NCBI GenBank assembly: GCA_040005555.1
Contig: JBDTYT010000021.1
Coordinates: forward strand, 1 to 22,786
DNA: 22,786 nt
Direction: 5' to 3'
Source: JBDTYT01 sp040005555
GTDB lineage: Bacteria; Actinomycetota; UBA4738; HRBIN12
Made by a program: the position numbers and the translations under genes. This document shows positions 8,411 to 14,316 of the stretch, one piece after another; position 1 is the stretch's first letter, and the number at the start of each line of letters is the position of its first letter. Below the pieces are notes generated by a model, which saw nothing but the letters and a program-made list of their open reading frames with translations, did no database searches and was not told the DNA's origin.

Positions 8411-8958
8411 GGGTGATCGCGGGGGCGGCGAAGGGCGTCCGGCTCGCCCCCGTGCCTCGCGGTGTGCGCCCGGTTTCCGACATGGCACGCGAGGGGATGT
8501 TCTCGAGCCTGGGACCCCTCGTGGCCGGCGCCCGGGTACTGGATCTGTATGCCGGAACGGGGGCGCTCGGGATCGAAGCCCTTTCGCGCGGCGCCGCGTC
8601 GGCCGTGTTCGTCGAACGGAGCCACCGGGCCGTGCGGGCGATCCGGGACAACCTCGATCGTGCACGCGCCACCGCCTCGGGCGCCGTCGTCGCCTCCGAG
8701 GTGCTTCGTTTTCTCATGAGAGATGACAAGCCGGATGGCAGCTTCGAGCTGGTCTTCGCCGATCCCCCCTATGAGACCGGCGAGGGTGACGTGTCCGAGC
8801 TCTTGGCTCGGCTCGCCCAGGGTTGGCTGGCCGAGCGGTGGACGGTCGTTCTCACGCGCCCGAGCAGGAGTTTCAACCATGTCATTCCAGTAGACTGGCC
8901 CATCGCGAGGCGCCTGTCGTACGGCGACACCCTCGTCCTAGTGTACGACCGGCGATAG
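8407..8958 (+). CDS. rsmD: 16S rRNA (guanine(966)-N2)-methyltransferase RsmD
   Basis: RsmD methylates the exocyclic amine of G966 in 16S rRNA of the assembling small subunit, using S-adenosylmethionine. The 183-residue product has the family's start (MRVIAGAAKGVRL), the SAM-binding loop VLDLYAGTGALGIEA (around D46) and the catalytic DPPYE motif (119–123, the NPPY equivalent). The GTG at 8407 overlaps the kinase stop by four bases (GTGA), a normal coupling arrangement; the frame stays open further upstream, but only inside the kinase gene, where the translation does not resemble RsmD. Its partner coaD follows 36 bases later, an order conserved in many bacteria. Confidence 0.95.
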   Translation: MRVIAGAAKGVRLAPVPRGVRPVSDMAREGMFSSLGPLVAGARVLDLYAGTGALGIEALSRGAASAVFVERSHRAVRAIRDNLDRARATASGAVVASEVLRFLMRDDKPDGSFELVFADPPYETGEGDVSELLARLAQGWLAERWTVVLTRPSRSFNHVIPVDWPIARRLSYGDTLVLVYDRR

Positions 8959-8964
8959 CCGGTC
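8947..8964 (+). other. Perfect 7-bp hairpin spanning the rsmD stop codon
   Basis: GACCGGC (8947–8953) and GCCGGTC (8958–8964) are perfect reverse complements with a GATA loop. The rsmD stop codon TAG (8956–8958) lies in the loop and first stem base. There is no run of T afterwards (AAGGATCC follows), so it is not a classical terminator. It could slow transcription, protect an mRNA 3' end or tune expression between rsmD and coaD. Confidence 0.45.
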
Positions 8965-8994
8965 AAGGATCCACCGACAACCTGGAGGTCGAGT

Positions 8995-9483
8995 ATGGGC
9001 CTGACCGCCCTGTGCCCGGGGACGTTCGACCCCGTCACGAACGGTCACTTGGACATCATCGAACGAGCAGCCGCGCGGTTCGACGCCGTGATCGTCGGCG
9101 TGCTCGACAACCCCAGCAAGCAGCCGCTGTTCGGCGTCGACGAGCGTGTGCAGATGCTCGAGGAAGTGACGGCCGGCCTGGACAACGTCGAGATCGATCC
9201 GTTCAGCGGATTGCTCGTGGAATTCGCAACCCGAAGGGGAGCCGGGGTGGTCGTGAAGGGCTTGCGGGCCGTCACGGACTTCGAGTTCGAGATCCAGATG
9301 GCGCAGATGAACCATCAGCTCACGGGGCTCGAGACGTTGTTCATGACGACGAGCCCGAGCTGGTCGTTCCTGTCGTCCTCGCTCGTGAAGGAGGTCGCTC
9401 GGTTCGGCGGCGACGTGAGCGCGTTGGTCCCGAAGACGGTGAACGAGCGGCTGACCGACGTGCTGTCCGGAGGTGGAGGCTGA
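8995..9483 (+). CDS. coaD: Pantetheine-phosphate adenylyltransferase CoaD
   Basis: CoaD (PPAT) catalyses the penultimate step of coenzyme A synthesis, transferring AMP from ATP to 4'-phosphopantetheine. The 162-residue product matches the usual length. It begins with the nucleotidyltransferase signature CPGTFDPVTNGHLDI, including the T15-x-G-H18 ATP-binding motif. It continues with the hexamer-forming PPAT core (GVVVKGLRAVTDFEFE, QMAQMNHQL) and the C-terminal FLSSSLVKEVARFGGDVS motif. A GGAGG sequence at 8984–8988, six bases before the ATG, supports the start. The stop codon shares a base with the next gene's start (TGATG). Confidence 0.97.
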   Translation: MGLTALCPGTFDPVTNGHLDIIERAAARFDAVIVGVLDNPSKQPLFGVDERVQMLEEVTAGLDNVEIDPFSGLLVEFATRRGAGVVVKGLRAVTDFEFEIQMAQMNHQLTGLETLFMTTSPSWSFLSSSLVKEVARFGGDVSALVPKTVNERLTDVLSGGGG

Positions 9484-10031
9484 TGGATCTGGCCGCCCGG
9501 CTGCAGCAGCTCGAGGAGATGGTGCACGACGCGAAGTCGATGCCGCTGTCCTCCTCGGCACTGCTCAACCGCGAGGAGATCCTCGACCTCCTGAAGGACA
9601 TGGCGGAGTCGCTGCCCGAAGAGATCCGTCAGGCGCGCTGGGTCGTGAAGGATCGCGAGGAACTCCTCGCGAAGGCCCGTCGCGACGCCGAGGCGATGGT
9701 CGAGCAGGGGCAGGCCGAGCAGCTGCGGCTGGCCTCGCGCGAGGCGGTCGTGCAGCGCGCGCAGGAAGAAGCCGATCGGATGCTGCAGGAGGCCGGCGAC
9801 GACGCCCGGCGGATCCGCCTGGAGGCCGAGGACTACGTGGACGCCAAGCTCGCGCAGTTCGAGATCGCGCTGCAGAAGATCCTCGAGGAGATGGTCTCCA
9901 CGAACGCGGGCCTCGGACGGACGATCGAACAGGTGCGAGTGGGCCGGGACAGGCTCCGGGAGGCCACGCCCACCACGTCGTCCGTGCTCACGCCCGAGGG
10001 CCTGTCCGAGGGCGAGGAGGACGGCGCGTGA
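9483..10031 (+). CDS. SepIVA-like DivIVA-family coiled-coil protein
   Basis: This 182-residue protein is almost entirely charged helix. An N-terminal section (LQQLEEMVHDAKSMPLSSS, then NREEILDLLKDMAESLP) precedes a long Glu/Arg/Ala coiled coil (about residues 45–130) and a tail containing YVDAKLAQFEIALQKI. From memory, the N-terminal section, the section around WVVKDREELLAKAR and the YVDxKLAxFE tail resemble mycobacterial SepIVA (Rv2927c family), an essential DivIVA-domain septum factor. In mycobacteria that gene likewise neighbours the DUF177 and rnc genes. The coiled coil here is shorter than I recall for the mycobacterial protein. An ATP-synthase b-subunit-like annotation would be a false friend, since no membrane helix is present. 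It starts at ATG 9483, sharing one base with the coaD stop, and GGAGG runs precede it. Confidence 0.8.
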   Translation: MDLAARLQQLEEMVHDAKSMPLSSSALLNREEILDLLKDMAESLPEEIRQARWVVKDREELLAKARRDAEAMVEQGQAEQLRLASREAVVQRAQEEADRMLQEAGDDARRIRLEAEDYVDAKLAQFEIALQKILEEMVSTNAGLGRTIEQVRVGRDRLREATPTTSSVLTPEGLSEGEEDGA

Positions 10032-10528
10032 TGCGGTCGATCGACGTCCGGGATCTGCTCCAGAACCCAGGATCGGCGCGCACGGTCCGCGTGCAGGAGG
10101 CCGTCCCGGACCTGCGCACCGAGCTCGCCGGCGTGCCCGCAGACGAGCCGATCGAGGGCTCCCTCACCCTCGAGAGCGTCGTCGAAGGCATCTACGTGAC
10201 CGGCTCGGTAGCCGGCCGCGTGAGCTACCGGTGCGCCCGCTGCTTGAAGGATTTCGACGGCGGCTTCGACGTGCAGATGAGCGAGCTCTTCGTTCGCGAG
10301 CCGACGCCCGACGACGACTACGCGCTCGAGCCGGACCTCACGCTCGATCCCGAGCCGATGGTGCGCGACGCGGTCGTGCTCGAGATGCCGTTCTCGCCGC
10401 TGTGCACGCCGGACTGCCTCGGGCTCTGCGAGCGGTGCGGCGGCGACCGCAACCTCGGCGAGTGCAGCTGCATCGAACCCATCGACCCCCGGTGGTCCGC
10501 CCTCGAGGGCTTGACGGATCTGCCGTAG
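10031..10528 (+). CDS. DUF177 (YceD-like) protein upstream of rpmF
   Basis: The 165-residue product belongs to the DUF177/YceD family, which almost always lies directly upstream of rpmF and has been linked to 23S rRNA accumulation and ribosome assembly in plants and bacteria. Visible marks are the conserved CARCLKDF (C68, C71) in the middle and a cysteine-rich segment near the end (CTPDCLGLCERCGGD, then ECSC), probably a metal-binding site. ATG 10031 shares one base with the preceding stop; GTG at 10028 would add one residue and give a four-base overlap, and the two cannot be separated here. rpmF follows 18 bases later. Confidence 0.88.
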   Translation: MRSIDVRDLLQNPGSARTVRVQEAVPDLRTELAGVPADEPIEGSLTLESVVEGIYVTGSVAGRVSYRCARCLKDFDGGFDVQMSELFVREPTPDDDYALEPDLTLDPEPMVRDAVVLEMPFSPLCTPDCLGLCERCGGDRNLGECSCIEPIDPRWSALEGLTDLP

Positions 10529-10546
10529 ACAGGAGAGGAACGAGCG

Positions 10547-10723
10547 ATGCCGGTACCGAAGAGAAGGCAGAGTCACACGCGAAGCGCGAAGCGCAAGGCG
10601 AACTGGAAGGCCGACCCACCGACGTACTCGGAATGTCCGCAGTGCCACCAGCCGAAGCTTCCCCATCGTGTATGCGCCAACTGCGGCTACTACGCGGGCC
10701 GCCAGGCCATCGAGGTCGAGTAG
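10547..10723 (+). CDS. rpmF: 50S ribosomal protein bL32
   Basis: A 58-residue protein beginning MPVPKRRQSHTRSAKRKANW, the standard bL32 N-terminus. It carries a zinc ribbon with cysteines at 30, 33, 43 and 46 (CPQC and CANC), so this is the zinc-binding C+ form rather than the cysteine-free paralogue made by some bacteria during zinc starvation. The start is well supported by AGGAGAGGA at 10531–10539. Length and position between DUF177 and rnc are typical. It lies four bases before the start of rnc. Confidence 0.97.
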   Translation: MPVPKRRQSHTRSAKRKANWKADPPTYSECPQCHQPKLPHRVCANCGYYAGRQAIEVE

Positions 10724-10727
10724 CCGC

Positions 10728-11456
10728 GTGAGCCTGGACGGTTCGGAGGCGGTTGCGCCGGAGCTGGATGACGCCCTCGGGGTGCGGTTCTCAGATCCGT
10801 CGATCCGTGCGGCCGCGCTGACGCATCGCTCGTACGCGTTCGAGCAGGAGCTCGACGTCAACAACGAGCGCCTCGAGTTCCTCGGCGACGCGGTGCTCGG
10901 GCTCGTCGTCACGGACGTGGCATACGCGGACTTCCCCGAGATGCCCGAGGGCGAGCTCGCGAAGCTCCGGGCGGCGATCGTGAACATGTCGGCGCTCGCC
11001 GACGTCGCGAGGGACCTTCGCCTGGGCGATTTCATCATGCTCGGCAAGGGCGAGGAGATGAGCGGGGGGCGCGACAAGGCGAGCATCCTCGCCGACGCGC
11101 TCGAGGCGATCTTGGGCGCCATCTACCTGGATCGAGGGCTCGGCACCGCTCGCGCGTTCATCGAACGGCTGTTCCGTCCGCGCATGGTCGCGTACGTACG
11201 GGGCGAGGGCGAGCGGGACTACAAGACGATCCTGCAGGAGTTGGCCTCGGCGGACCTGCACGCGATGCCCGAGTACAAGATCTCCGACCAAGGTCCCGAC
11301 CACCTGAAGGAGTTCACGGCGACCGTCTTCTTGAACGGCAAAGCGTGGGGGAGGGGCATCGGACGCTCGAAGAAGGAAGCCGAGCAGCGGGCCGCGCACG
11401 AGGCGTACGAGAAGCTGTCCGACCCGGCGGCCCGGGCGAGCTCGAAAGGGGCATAG
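10728..11456 (+). CDS. rnc: Ribonuclease III
   Basis: RNase III cleaves double-stranded RNA and processes rRNA precursors. From GTG 10728 (MSLDGSEAVAPELDD) the product has 242 residues. The endonuclease domain shows the signature NERLEFLGD (46–54, with acidic residues E47, E50, D54 matching the catalytic set) and the second catalytic pair in ADALEAILGAIYLD. A C-terminal double-stranded RNA-binding domain runs from about DYKTILQELA to KKEAEQRAAHEAYEKL. The frame is open upstream into rpmF, but that part is the rpmF shadow. The TAG stop is immediately followed by the mutM start codon with no spacer. Confidence 0.96.
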   Translation: MSLDGSEAVAPELDDALGVRFSDPSIRAAALTHRSYAFEQELDVNNERLEFLGDAVLGLVVTDVAYADFPEMPEGELAKLRAAIVNMSALADVARDLRLGDFIMLGKGEEMSGGRDKASILADALEAILGAIYLDRGLGTARAFIERLFRPRMVAYVRGEGERDYKTILQELASADLHAMPEYKISDQGPDHLKEFTATVFLNGKAWGRGIGRSKKEAEQRAAHEAYEKLSDPAARASSKGA

Positions 11457-12299
11457 GTGGAGCTCCCGGAAGTCGAAGTGATGCGCCGCGATCTGGAGAA
11501 GGACGTGGTCTCGCGCAAGGTGACGTCGGCGGAGGTGCGTCCGTCGAAGAACGCGATGCGCATCATCCGCCGGCACGGCAAGCGCAAGGACTTCACGTCT
11601 CGCGTCGAGGGGCGCAAGTTCACGAAAGCGGAGCGACGCGGCAAGTACATGCTGCTCCACATGGACAACGGCGAGGTGCTCGTGACGCATTTCGGGATGA
11701 GCGGGCAGTTCGTGCGCGGGAACAAGCGACAGGCCTTGCAGCCGCACACGCACGTGGTGCTCACCTTCCAGCAGGGCGGCGATCTGCGGTACGTCGACCC
11801 CCGGACGTTCGGCGAGATGTTCGTCGCGACTCCGGACGAGCTCGGCAAGGTGAAGGAGCTGCAGCACATCGCGATCGATCCACTCGACCATGTCTTCACG
11901 TGGCAGGCGTTCGGCGCCGCGCTCGCCCAACGAGCCTCGAAGATGAAGCAGCTCCTCATGGATCAGAAGTTCATCAGCGGGCTCGGCAACATCTACTCCG
12001 ACGAGGTGCTGTTCGCTGCCGGACTGCGGCACGACCGCATGTCGGACAGCTTGTCATCGCAGGAGGTGCGGCGGTTGTACCGGGCCCTGCAGGAGGTGCT
12101 GCAGGAAGCGATCCGGTATCGAGGGACCACGCTCGATGATGAGGCGTACGTCGACCTGTTCGGCAAGCCGGGTGAGTTCGCCTCGGAGCTGAAGGTGTAC
12201 GGGCGGGCAGGGCTGCCGTGTCGCCGCTGCCGCACGCCGATCCAGATGGTGAAGATCTCCGGCCGCGGGGCGTACTTCTGCCCGCAGTGCCAGAGCTAA
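11457..12299 (+). CDS. mutM: Formamidopyrimidine-DNA glycosylase (MutM/Fpg) lacking the N-terminal catalytic proline
   Basis: Fpg removes 8-oxoguanine and ring-opened purines and nicks the abasic site. The 280-residue product has the family's overall features: LPEVEV N-terminus, the ERRGKY lysine (K63, equivalent of E. coli K57), VDPRTFGEM, the helix-two-turn-helix DQKFISGLGNIYSDE with its asparagine, and a C-terminal zinc finger (C255, C258, C275, C278) carrying the DNA-contacting R270. The oddity is the start. Normal Fpg begins M-P-E-L-P-E and uses the Pro amine as nucleophile. Here the codon order is GTG-GAG-CTC-CCG, giving M-E-L-P-E, and the in-frame codon before GTG is the rnc stop TAG, so no earlier start exists. 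The gene follows rnc with zero spacing and ends the rsmD block. Confidence 0.9.
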   Translation: MELPEVEVMRRDLEKDVVSRKVTSAEVRPSKNAMRIIRRHGKRKDFTSRVEGRKFTKAERRGKYMLLHMDNGEVLVTHFGMSGQFVRGNKRQALQPHTHVVLTFQQGGDLRYVDPRTFGEMFVATPDELGKVKELQHIAIDPLDHVFTWQAFGAALAQRASKMKQLLMDQKFISGLGNIYSDEVLFAAGLRHDRMSDSLSSQEVRRLYRALQEVLQEAIRYRGTTLDDEAYVDLFGKPGEFASELKVYGRAGLPCRRCRTPIQMVKISGRGAYFCPQCQS

Positions 12300-12301
12300 C
12301 T

Positions 12302-12324
12302 CGCCATCCTCCTTCGTGATGGCG
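12302..12324 (+). terminator. Candidate terminator hairpin after mutM
   Basis: CGCCATC (12302–12308) pairs perfectly with GATGGCG (12318–12324) around a 9-base loop, starting three bases after the mutM stop codon. No T-tract follows (TATCACC), which is common for terminators in GC-rich bacteria. Position at the end of a long co-directional block supports the call. Confidence 0.5.
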
Positions 12325-12704
12325 TATCACCTGGGAACGAAGGGCTCGTGTTCCTCTTGGGGAACAACGCGATCAACGCGGCCGACCCGCACCTCGGACG
12401 TACTTCGCCGTGCAACGGCATCACCCGGATGGGCAGCGATGGCTCGAGGTCGGGCGGTTCGCCACCAAACAGATCGCGCAGCTGACCCTCGAAGCGCTCG
12501 TTGCCCATGGGCACGGTGACGCCGAAGCGTTTCGGGTGAAGAAAGTCACCTTGCCAGCAGGCAGGGCGTAGGCGGGCACCGGATCTATGTGGTCCGTTCG
12601 TTTCCTCCTCGGCCGTTGAAGGGCCACCGGACCTGCCTTGCATCTTCGGCTCGGAGGGGCATAGCGTCGGATCGATTCCTTCGGAAGGAGGACGCGTAGC
12701 CAAC
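12325..12704. other. About 380 bases without a convincing gene
   Basis: No reading frame here has a recognisable family, good start signal and sensible length together. A minus-strand frame ending at 12296 contains a moderately protein-like stretch (around RFGVTVPMGNERFEGQLRDL, roughly 12460–12530), which could be the remnant of a decayed gene. I cannot assign it. Toward the right end a putative promoter precedes the SnoaL-like fragment. I see no tRNA or other structured RNA. Confidence 0.4.
12638..12667 (+). promoter_or_regulatory. Possible promoter before the SnoaL-like genes
   Basis: TTGCAT (12638–12643) and TAGCGT (12662–12667) are separated by 18 bases. An AAGGAGGA ribosome binding site follows at 12685–12692, before the GTG at 12705. 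The -35 is only a partial match, so the call is tentative. Position just before the first SnoaL-like reading frame is the main support. Confidence 0.3.
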
Positions 12705-12852
12705 GTGGACGTCGTCCGCGCGATCGAGGAGGCGTGGACCTCGAACGACCTGGATGCGCTGGACCAGTACTTCGCCCCGAACTGGCAGCCGCACACGCCC
12801 GGCTCCGAGGACATCGGCAACGACCTGAACGTCGTCAAGGGGCCCATCAGCG
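12705..12852 (+). pseudogene. Truncated SnoaL-like fragment
   Basis: From GTG 12705 the frame reads MDVVRAIEEAWTSNDLDALD, then YFAPNWQPHTPG, a typical opening helix and first strand of the SnoaL-like / NTF2-like superfamily (AW-xxxDLDAL, followed by a tryptophan/histidine-containing strand). After VVKGPIS the frame turns into arginine-rich out-of-frame translation of the next gene and ends at 13013, so about two thirds of the expected domain is missing. A good AAGGAGGA site lies upstream, suggesting the gene was once expressed. It sits directly before an intact SnoaL-like gene, so it may be the surviving 5' end of a tandem copy whose rest was lost by deletion. It could instead be a real short leader peptide. 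Confidence 0.5.
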
Positions 12853-12870
12853 GTCGGAGGAGATGTGATC

Positions 12871-13317
12871 ATGCGGACGACCGATCAGAACAAGAGTCTT
12901 TCCGAGAGCTTCACGAAAGAGGTCTTCAACAACCACAACATCCAGTTCTTGCAGGAGACGCTCGCCGACGATTTCGTCGAGCACGAGGTGGCACCGGGCA
13001 TGACGCCGGATAAGCAGGGCGCGATCACGTGGTTCACGAAGATGTTCACGGCATTCCCCGACTCGCGGACCGAGATCCAGCAGATGATCGCGAGCGGCGA
13101 CCGCGTCGTCATCCACTCGACCTTCAGTGGAACGGACACGGGCGGGTTCATGCCCGGTGCGCCCGCCACCGGCAAGTCGTTCGAGATGGGCGGGATCGAC
13201 ATCATCCGAGTGAACGACGAGGGGAAGATCGCCGAGCACTGGGGGATCCAGGACCAGATGGCCATGATGGGCCAGCTCGGCTTGCTCCCCCCGTCACCTG
13301 AGGCCCACGAACACTGA
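12871..13317 (+). CDS. SnoaL-like (NTF2-fold) ester cyclase family protein
   Basis: The 148-residue product matches the SnoaL-like polyketide cyclase / ester cyclase family: an opening FTKEVFNNHNIQFLQETLADDFVEH, the AITWFTKMFTAFPD helix, VVIHSTFSGTD, then GKSFEMGGIDIIRVNDEGKIAEHWGIQD. These are small single-domain proteins with a cone-shaped alpha+beta barrel; most stand-alone members have no known substrate, and there is no polyketide gene nearby, so I do not infer polyketide cyclisation. ATG 12871 is preferred over GTG 12865 because GGAGGAG at 12856–12862 is 8 bases upstream of it. Codon use looks slightly less GC-extreme near the start (AACAAGAGTCTT, AACAACCACAAC). It converges on the nicotinamidase gene across a strong hairpin. 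Confidence 0.85.
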   Translation: MRTTDQNKSLSESFTKEVFNNHNIQFLQETLADDFVEHEVAPGMTPDKQGAITWFTKMFTAFPDSRTEIQQMIASGDRVVIHSTFSGTDTGGFMPGAPATGKSFEMGGIDIIRVNDEGKIAEHWGIQDQMAMMGQLGLLPPSPEAHEH

Positions 13318-13335
13318 ACCTTCGGACATGAGGAC

Positions 13336-13359
13336 GGGGCGGGCCCGAAGGCCCGCTCC
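13336..13359. terminator. Bidirectional terminator hairpin between convergent genes
   Basis: GGGGCGGGCC (13336–13345) pairs with GGCCCGCTCC (13350–13359) over ten base pairs, including one G·U, around a CGAA tetraloop. It lies between the stop codons of the SnoaL-like gene (13317) and the minus-strand nicotinamidase gene (13370), so it can serve both. No long T-run follows on either side. Confidence 0.75.
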
Positions 13360-13369
13360 GTTCGACCGC

Positions 13370-13954
13370 TCAGGCGATGGTGGCTCCGGACGCCCGCATC
13401 CCCTCTATGGCGCGCTGACCGTCGCCCGGGTGGAGGTCGACGGCACGGATCGCCCCCTCGCGCACTTCGACCCGGTAGCCGAGGCGCACCGCATCGAGCA
13501 CCGTCTCGAGCACGCAGTAGTCGCTCGCCAGACCGCACACGATGAGCCGCTCGCGCTCCATCGCCTTCAGCATCGAGTGGAGCGGCGTCACGGACACCTC
13601 ACCGCTCCTCGGGTCGCGGGCGCTGAAGCCGCTGTAGCCGTCACGACCGTCGTCGCCCTTGCGGACGATCGGGCCGTCGACCGTCAGCTCGGGGTGGAAC
13701 TCGGCGCCCCAGGTGTCCTGGACGCAGTGCACCGGCCAGATGCCGCCATCCTTCTCGAAGTGCGGGGTCGAGGGCGGATGCCAGTCCTGTGTGTAATAGA
13801 CGGGCGCGCCAGCTTCCTGCCCCGCGGCGATCTCGGCGTTCACGAGGGGGAGGATCTCGTCGCCGTTCGGGACGTGCAGCGAGCCCCTGGGGTCGGCGAA
13901 GTCGTTCTGGACGTCGATGACGACGAGCGCGGTGGTGCGGTCGTAGGTGGTCAC
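13370..13954 (-). CDS. pncA: Nicotinamidase-like isochorismatase-family hydrolase
   Basis: The 194-residue product has the complete nicotinamidase set: catalytic triad D14 (VVIDVQNDF), K99 (VRKG) and C147 (SDYC), plus metal ligands D57, H59 and H65 in QDWHPPSTPH and the WPVHCVQDTWGAEF segment typical of PncA. Nicotinamidase converts nicotinamide to nicotinate for NAD salvage; in mycobacteria the same enzyme activates pyrazinamide. Related cysteine hydrolases use other amides, but the metal site argues for PncA. The start is GTG at 13952–13954; a TACCCT hexamer ends six bases upstream, and no Shine-Dalgarno site is present. It diverges from acylphosphatase with a gap of only 29 bases. Confidence 0.9.
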   Translation of the reverse strand: MTTYDRTTALVVIDVQNDFADPRGSLHVPNGDEILPLVNAEIAAGQEAGAPVYYTQDWHPPSTPHFEKDGGIWPVHCVQDTWGAEFHPELTVDGPIVRKGDDGRDGYSGFSARDPRSGEVSVTPLHSMLKAMERERLIVCGLASDYCVLETVLDAVRLGYRVEVREGAIRAVDLHPGDGQRAIEGMRASGATIA

Positions 13955-13960
13955 GGTTCC

Positions 13961-13966
13961 AGGGTA
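13961..13966 (-). promoter_or_regulatory. Putative -10 element (TACCCT), leaderless pncA
   Basis: On the minus strand TACCCT occupies 13966–13961, followed by six bases and the GTG start at 13954. This places the predicted transcription start at the start codon. Any -35 element would lie inside the 5' end of the divergent acylphosphatase gene, so the two genes would share overlapping control DNA. Confidence 0.45.
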
Positions 13967-13983
13967 GCGGGGGCCCGGAACAC

Positions 13984-14244
13984 GTGAGGCGCGTCCGGGT
14001 GGTCGTCTCGGGACGGGTCCAGGGCGTCTTCTTCCGGGCGACCTGCGCTCGGCACGCCAGGGCGCTCGGGCTGGGCGGCTCGGTGCGGAACATGCCGGAT
14101 GGCAGCGTCGAGGGCGTGTTCGAGGGGCCCTCCGCCGACGTCGAGGCGATGGTGGTCTGGTGCAGCACCGGCCCCGAGCTCGCCCGCGTCGACGAGGTCG
14201 AGGTCCACGAGGAGCCCATCACCGGGATCCGGACGTTCGGGTGA
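13984..14244 (+). CDS. acyP: Acylphosphatase
   Basis: Acylphosphatase hydrolyses carboxyl-phosphate bonds of small acyl phosphates. The 86-residue product has the expected length, the phosphate-binding loop GRVQGVFFR with catalytic R18, and N36 in SVRNMPDGSVEGVFEG; the 18-residue spacing of the two matches the family. The start is GTG 13984. I see no Shine-Dalgarno sequence and no clear -10 hexamer at the leaderless spacing in the 29-base gap to the divergent nicotinamidase gene. acyP just upstream of smc is a gene order found in other bacteria. Confidence 0.93.
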   Translation: MRRVRVVVSGRVQGVFFRATCARHARALGLGGSVRNMPDGSVEGVFEGPSADVEAMVVWCSTGPELARVDEVEVHEEPITGIRTFG

Positions 14245-14296
14245 TGAACAGGTCGGCGAGTTCGTGAGGCGAACCCCGGAATCCGTGCTCGGGCAC

Positions 14297-14305
14297 TGTT
14301 AGCCT
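14297..14305 (+). promoter_or_regulatory. Putative extended -10 (TGTTAGCCT) before smc
   Basis: TGTTAGCCT combines a TGn extension with the TAGCCT hexamer (14300–14305) in the 72-base gap between acyP and smc. Transcription would start about 14311–14313, only a few bases before the ATG at 14317. TTG 14305 and GTG 14308 are in the same frame but lie too close to the hexamer. No Shine-Dalgarno site precedes the ATG. Confidence 0.5.
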
Positions 14306-14316
14306 TGGTGCCCAGC

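Noticed and set aside
6518..8665. 715-codon minus-strand open frame opposite the PAS kinase and rsmD
   Set aside because: It crosses two genes with firm family matches, shows no domain of its own, and has no start signals.
12296..12847. Minus-strand frame of 183 codons opposite the gap after mutM
   Set aside because: Part of it looks somewhat protein-like, but the first third is antisense to the SnoaL-like fragment, no family is recognisable, and no start signal is evident. Kept only as a possible remnant in the gap entry.
13318..13369. Possible small structured RNA in the hairpin between the SnoaL-like and nicotinamidase genes
   Set aside because: A single short stem with a tetraloop between convergent stop codons is better explained as a shared terminator.
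12300..14244. Possible mobile element or genomic island between mutM and smc
   Set aside because: No integrase, transposase, tRNA, direct repeats or terminal inverted repeats were seen, and acyP upstream of smc is a normal order. It looks like locally decayed chromosome rather than an identifiable mobile element.
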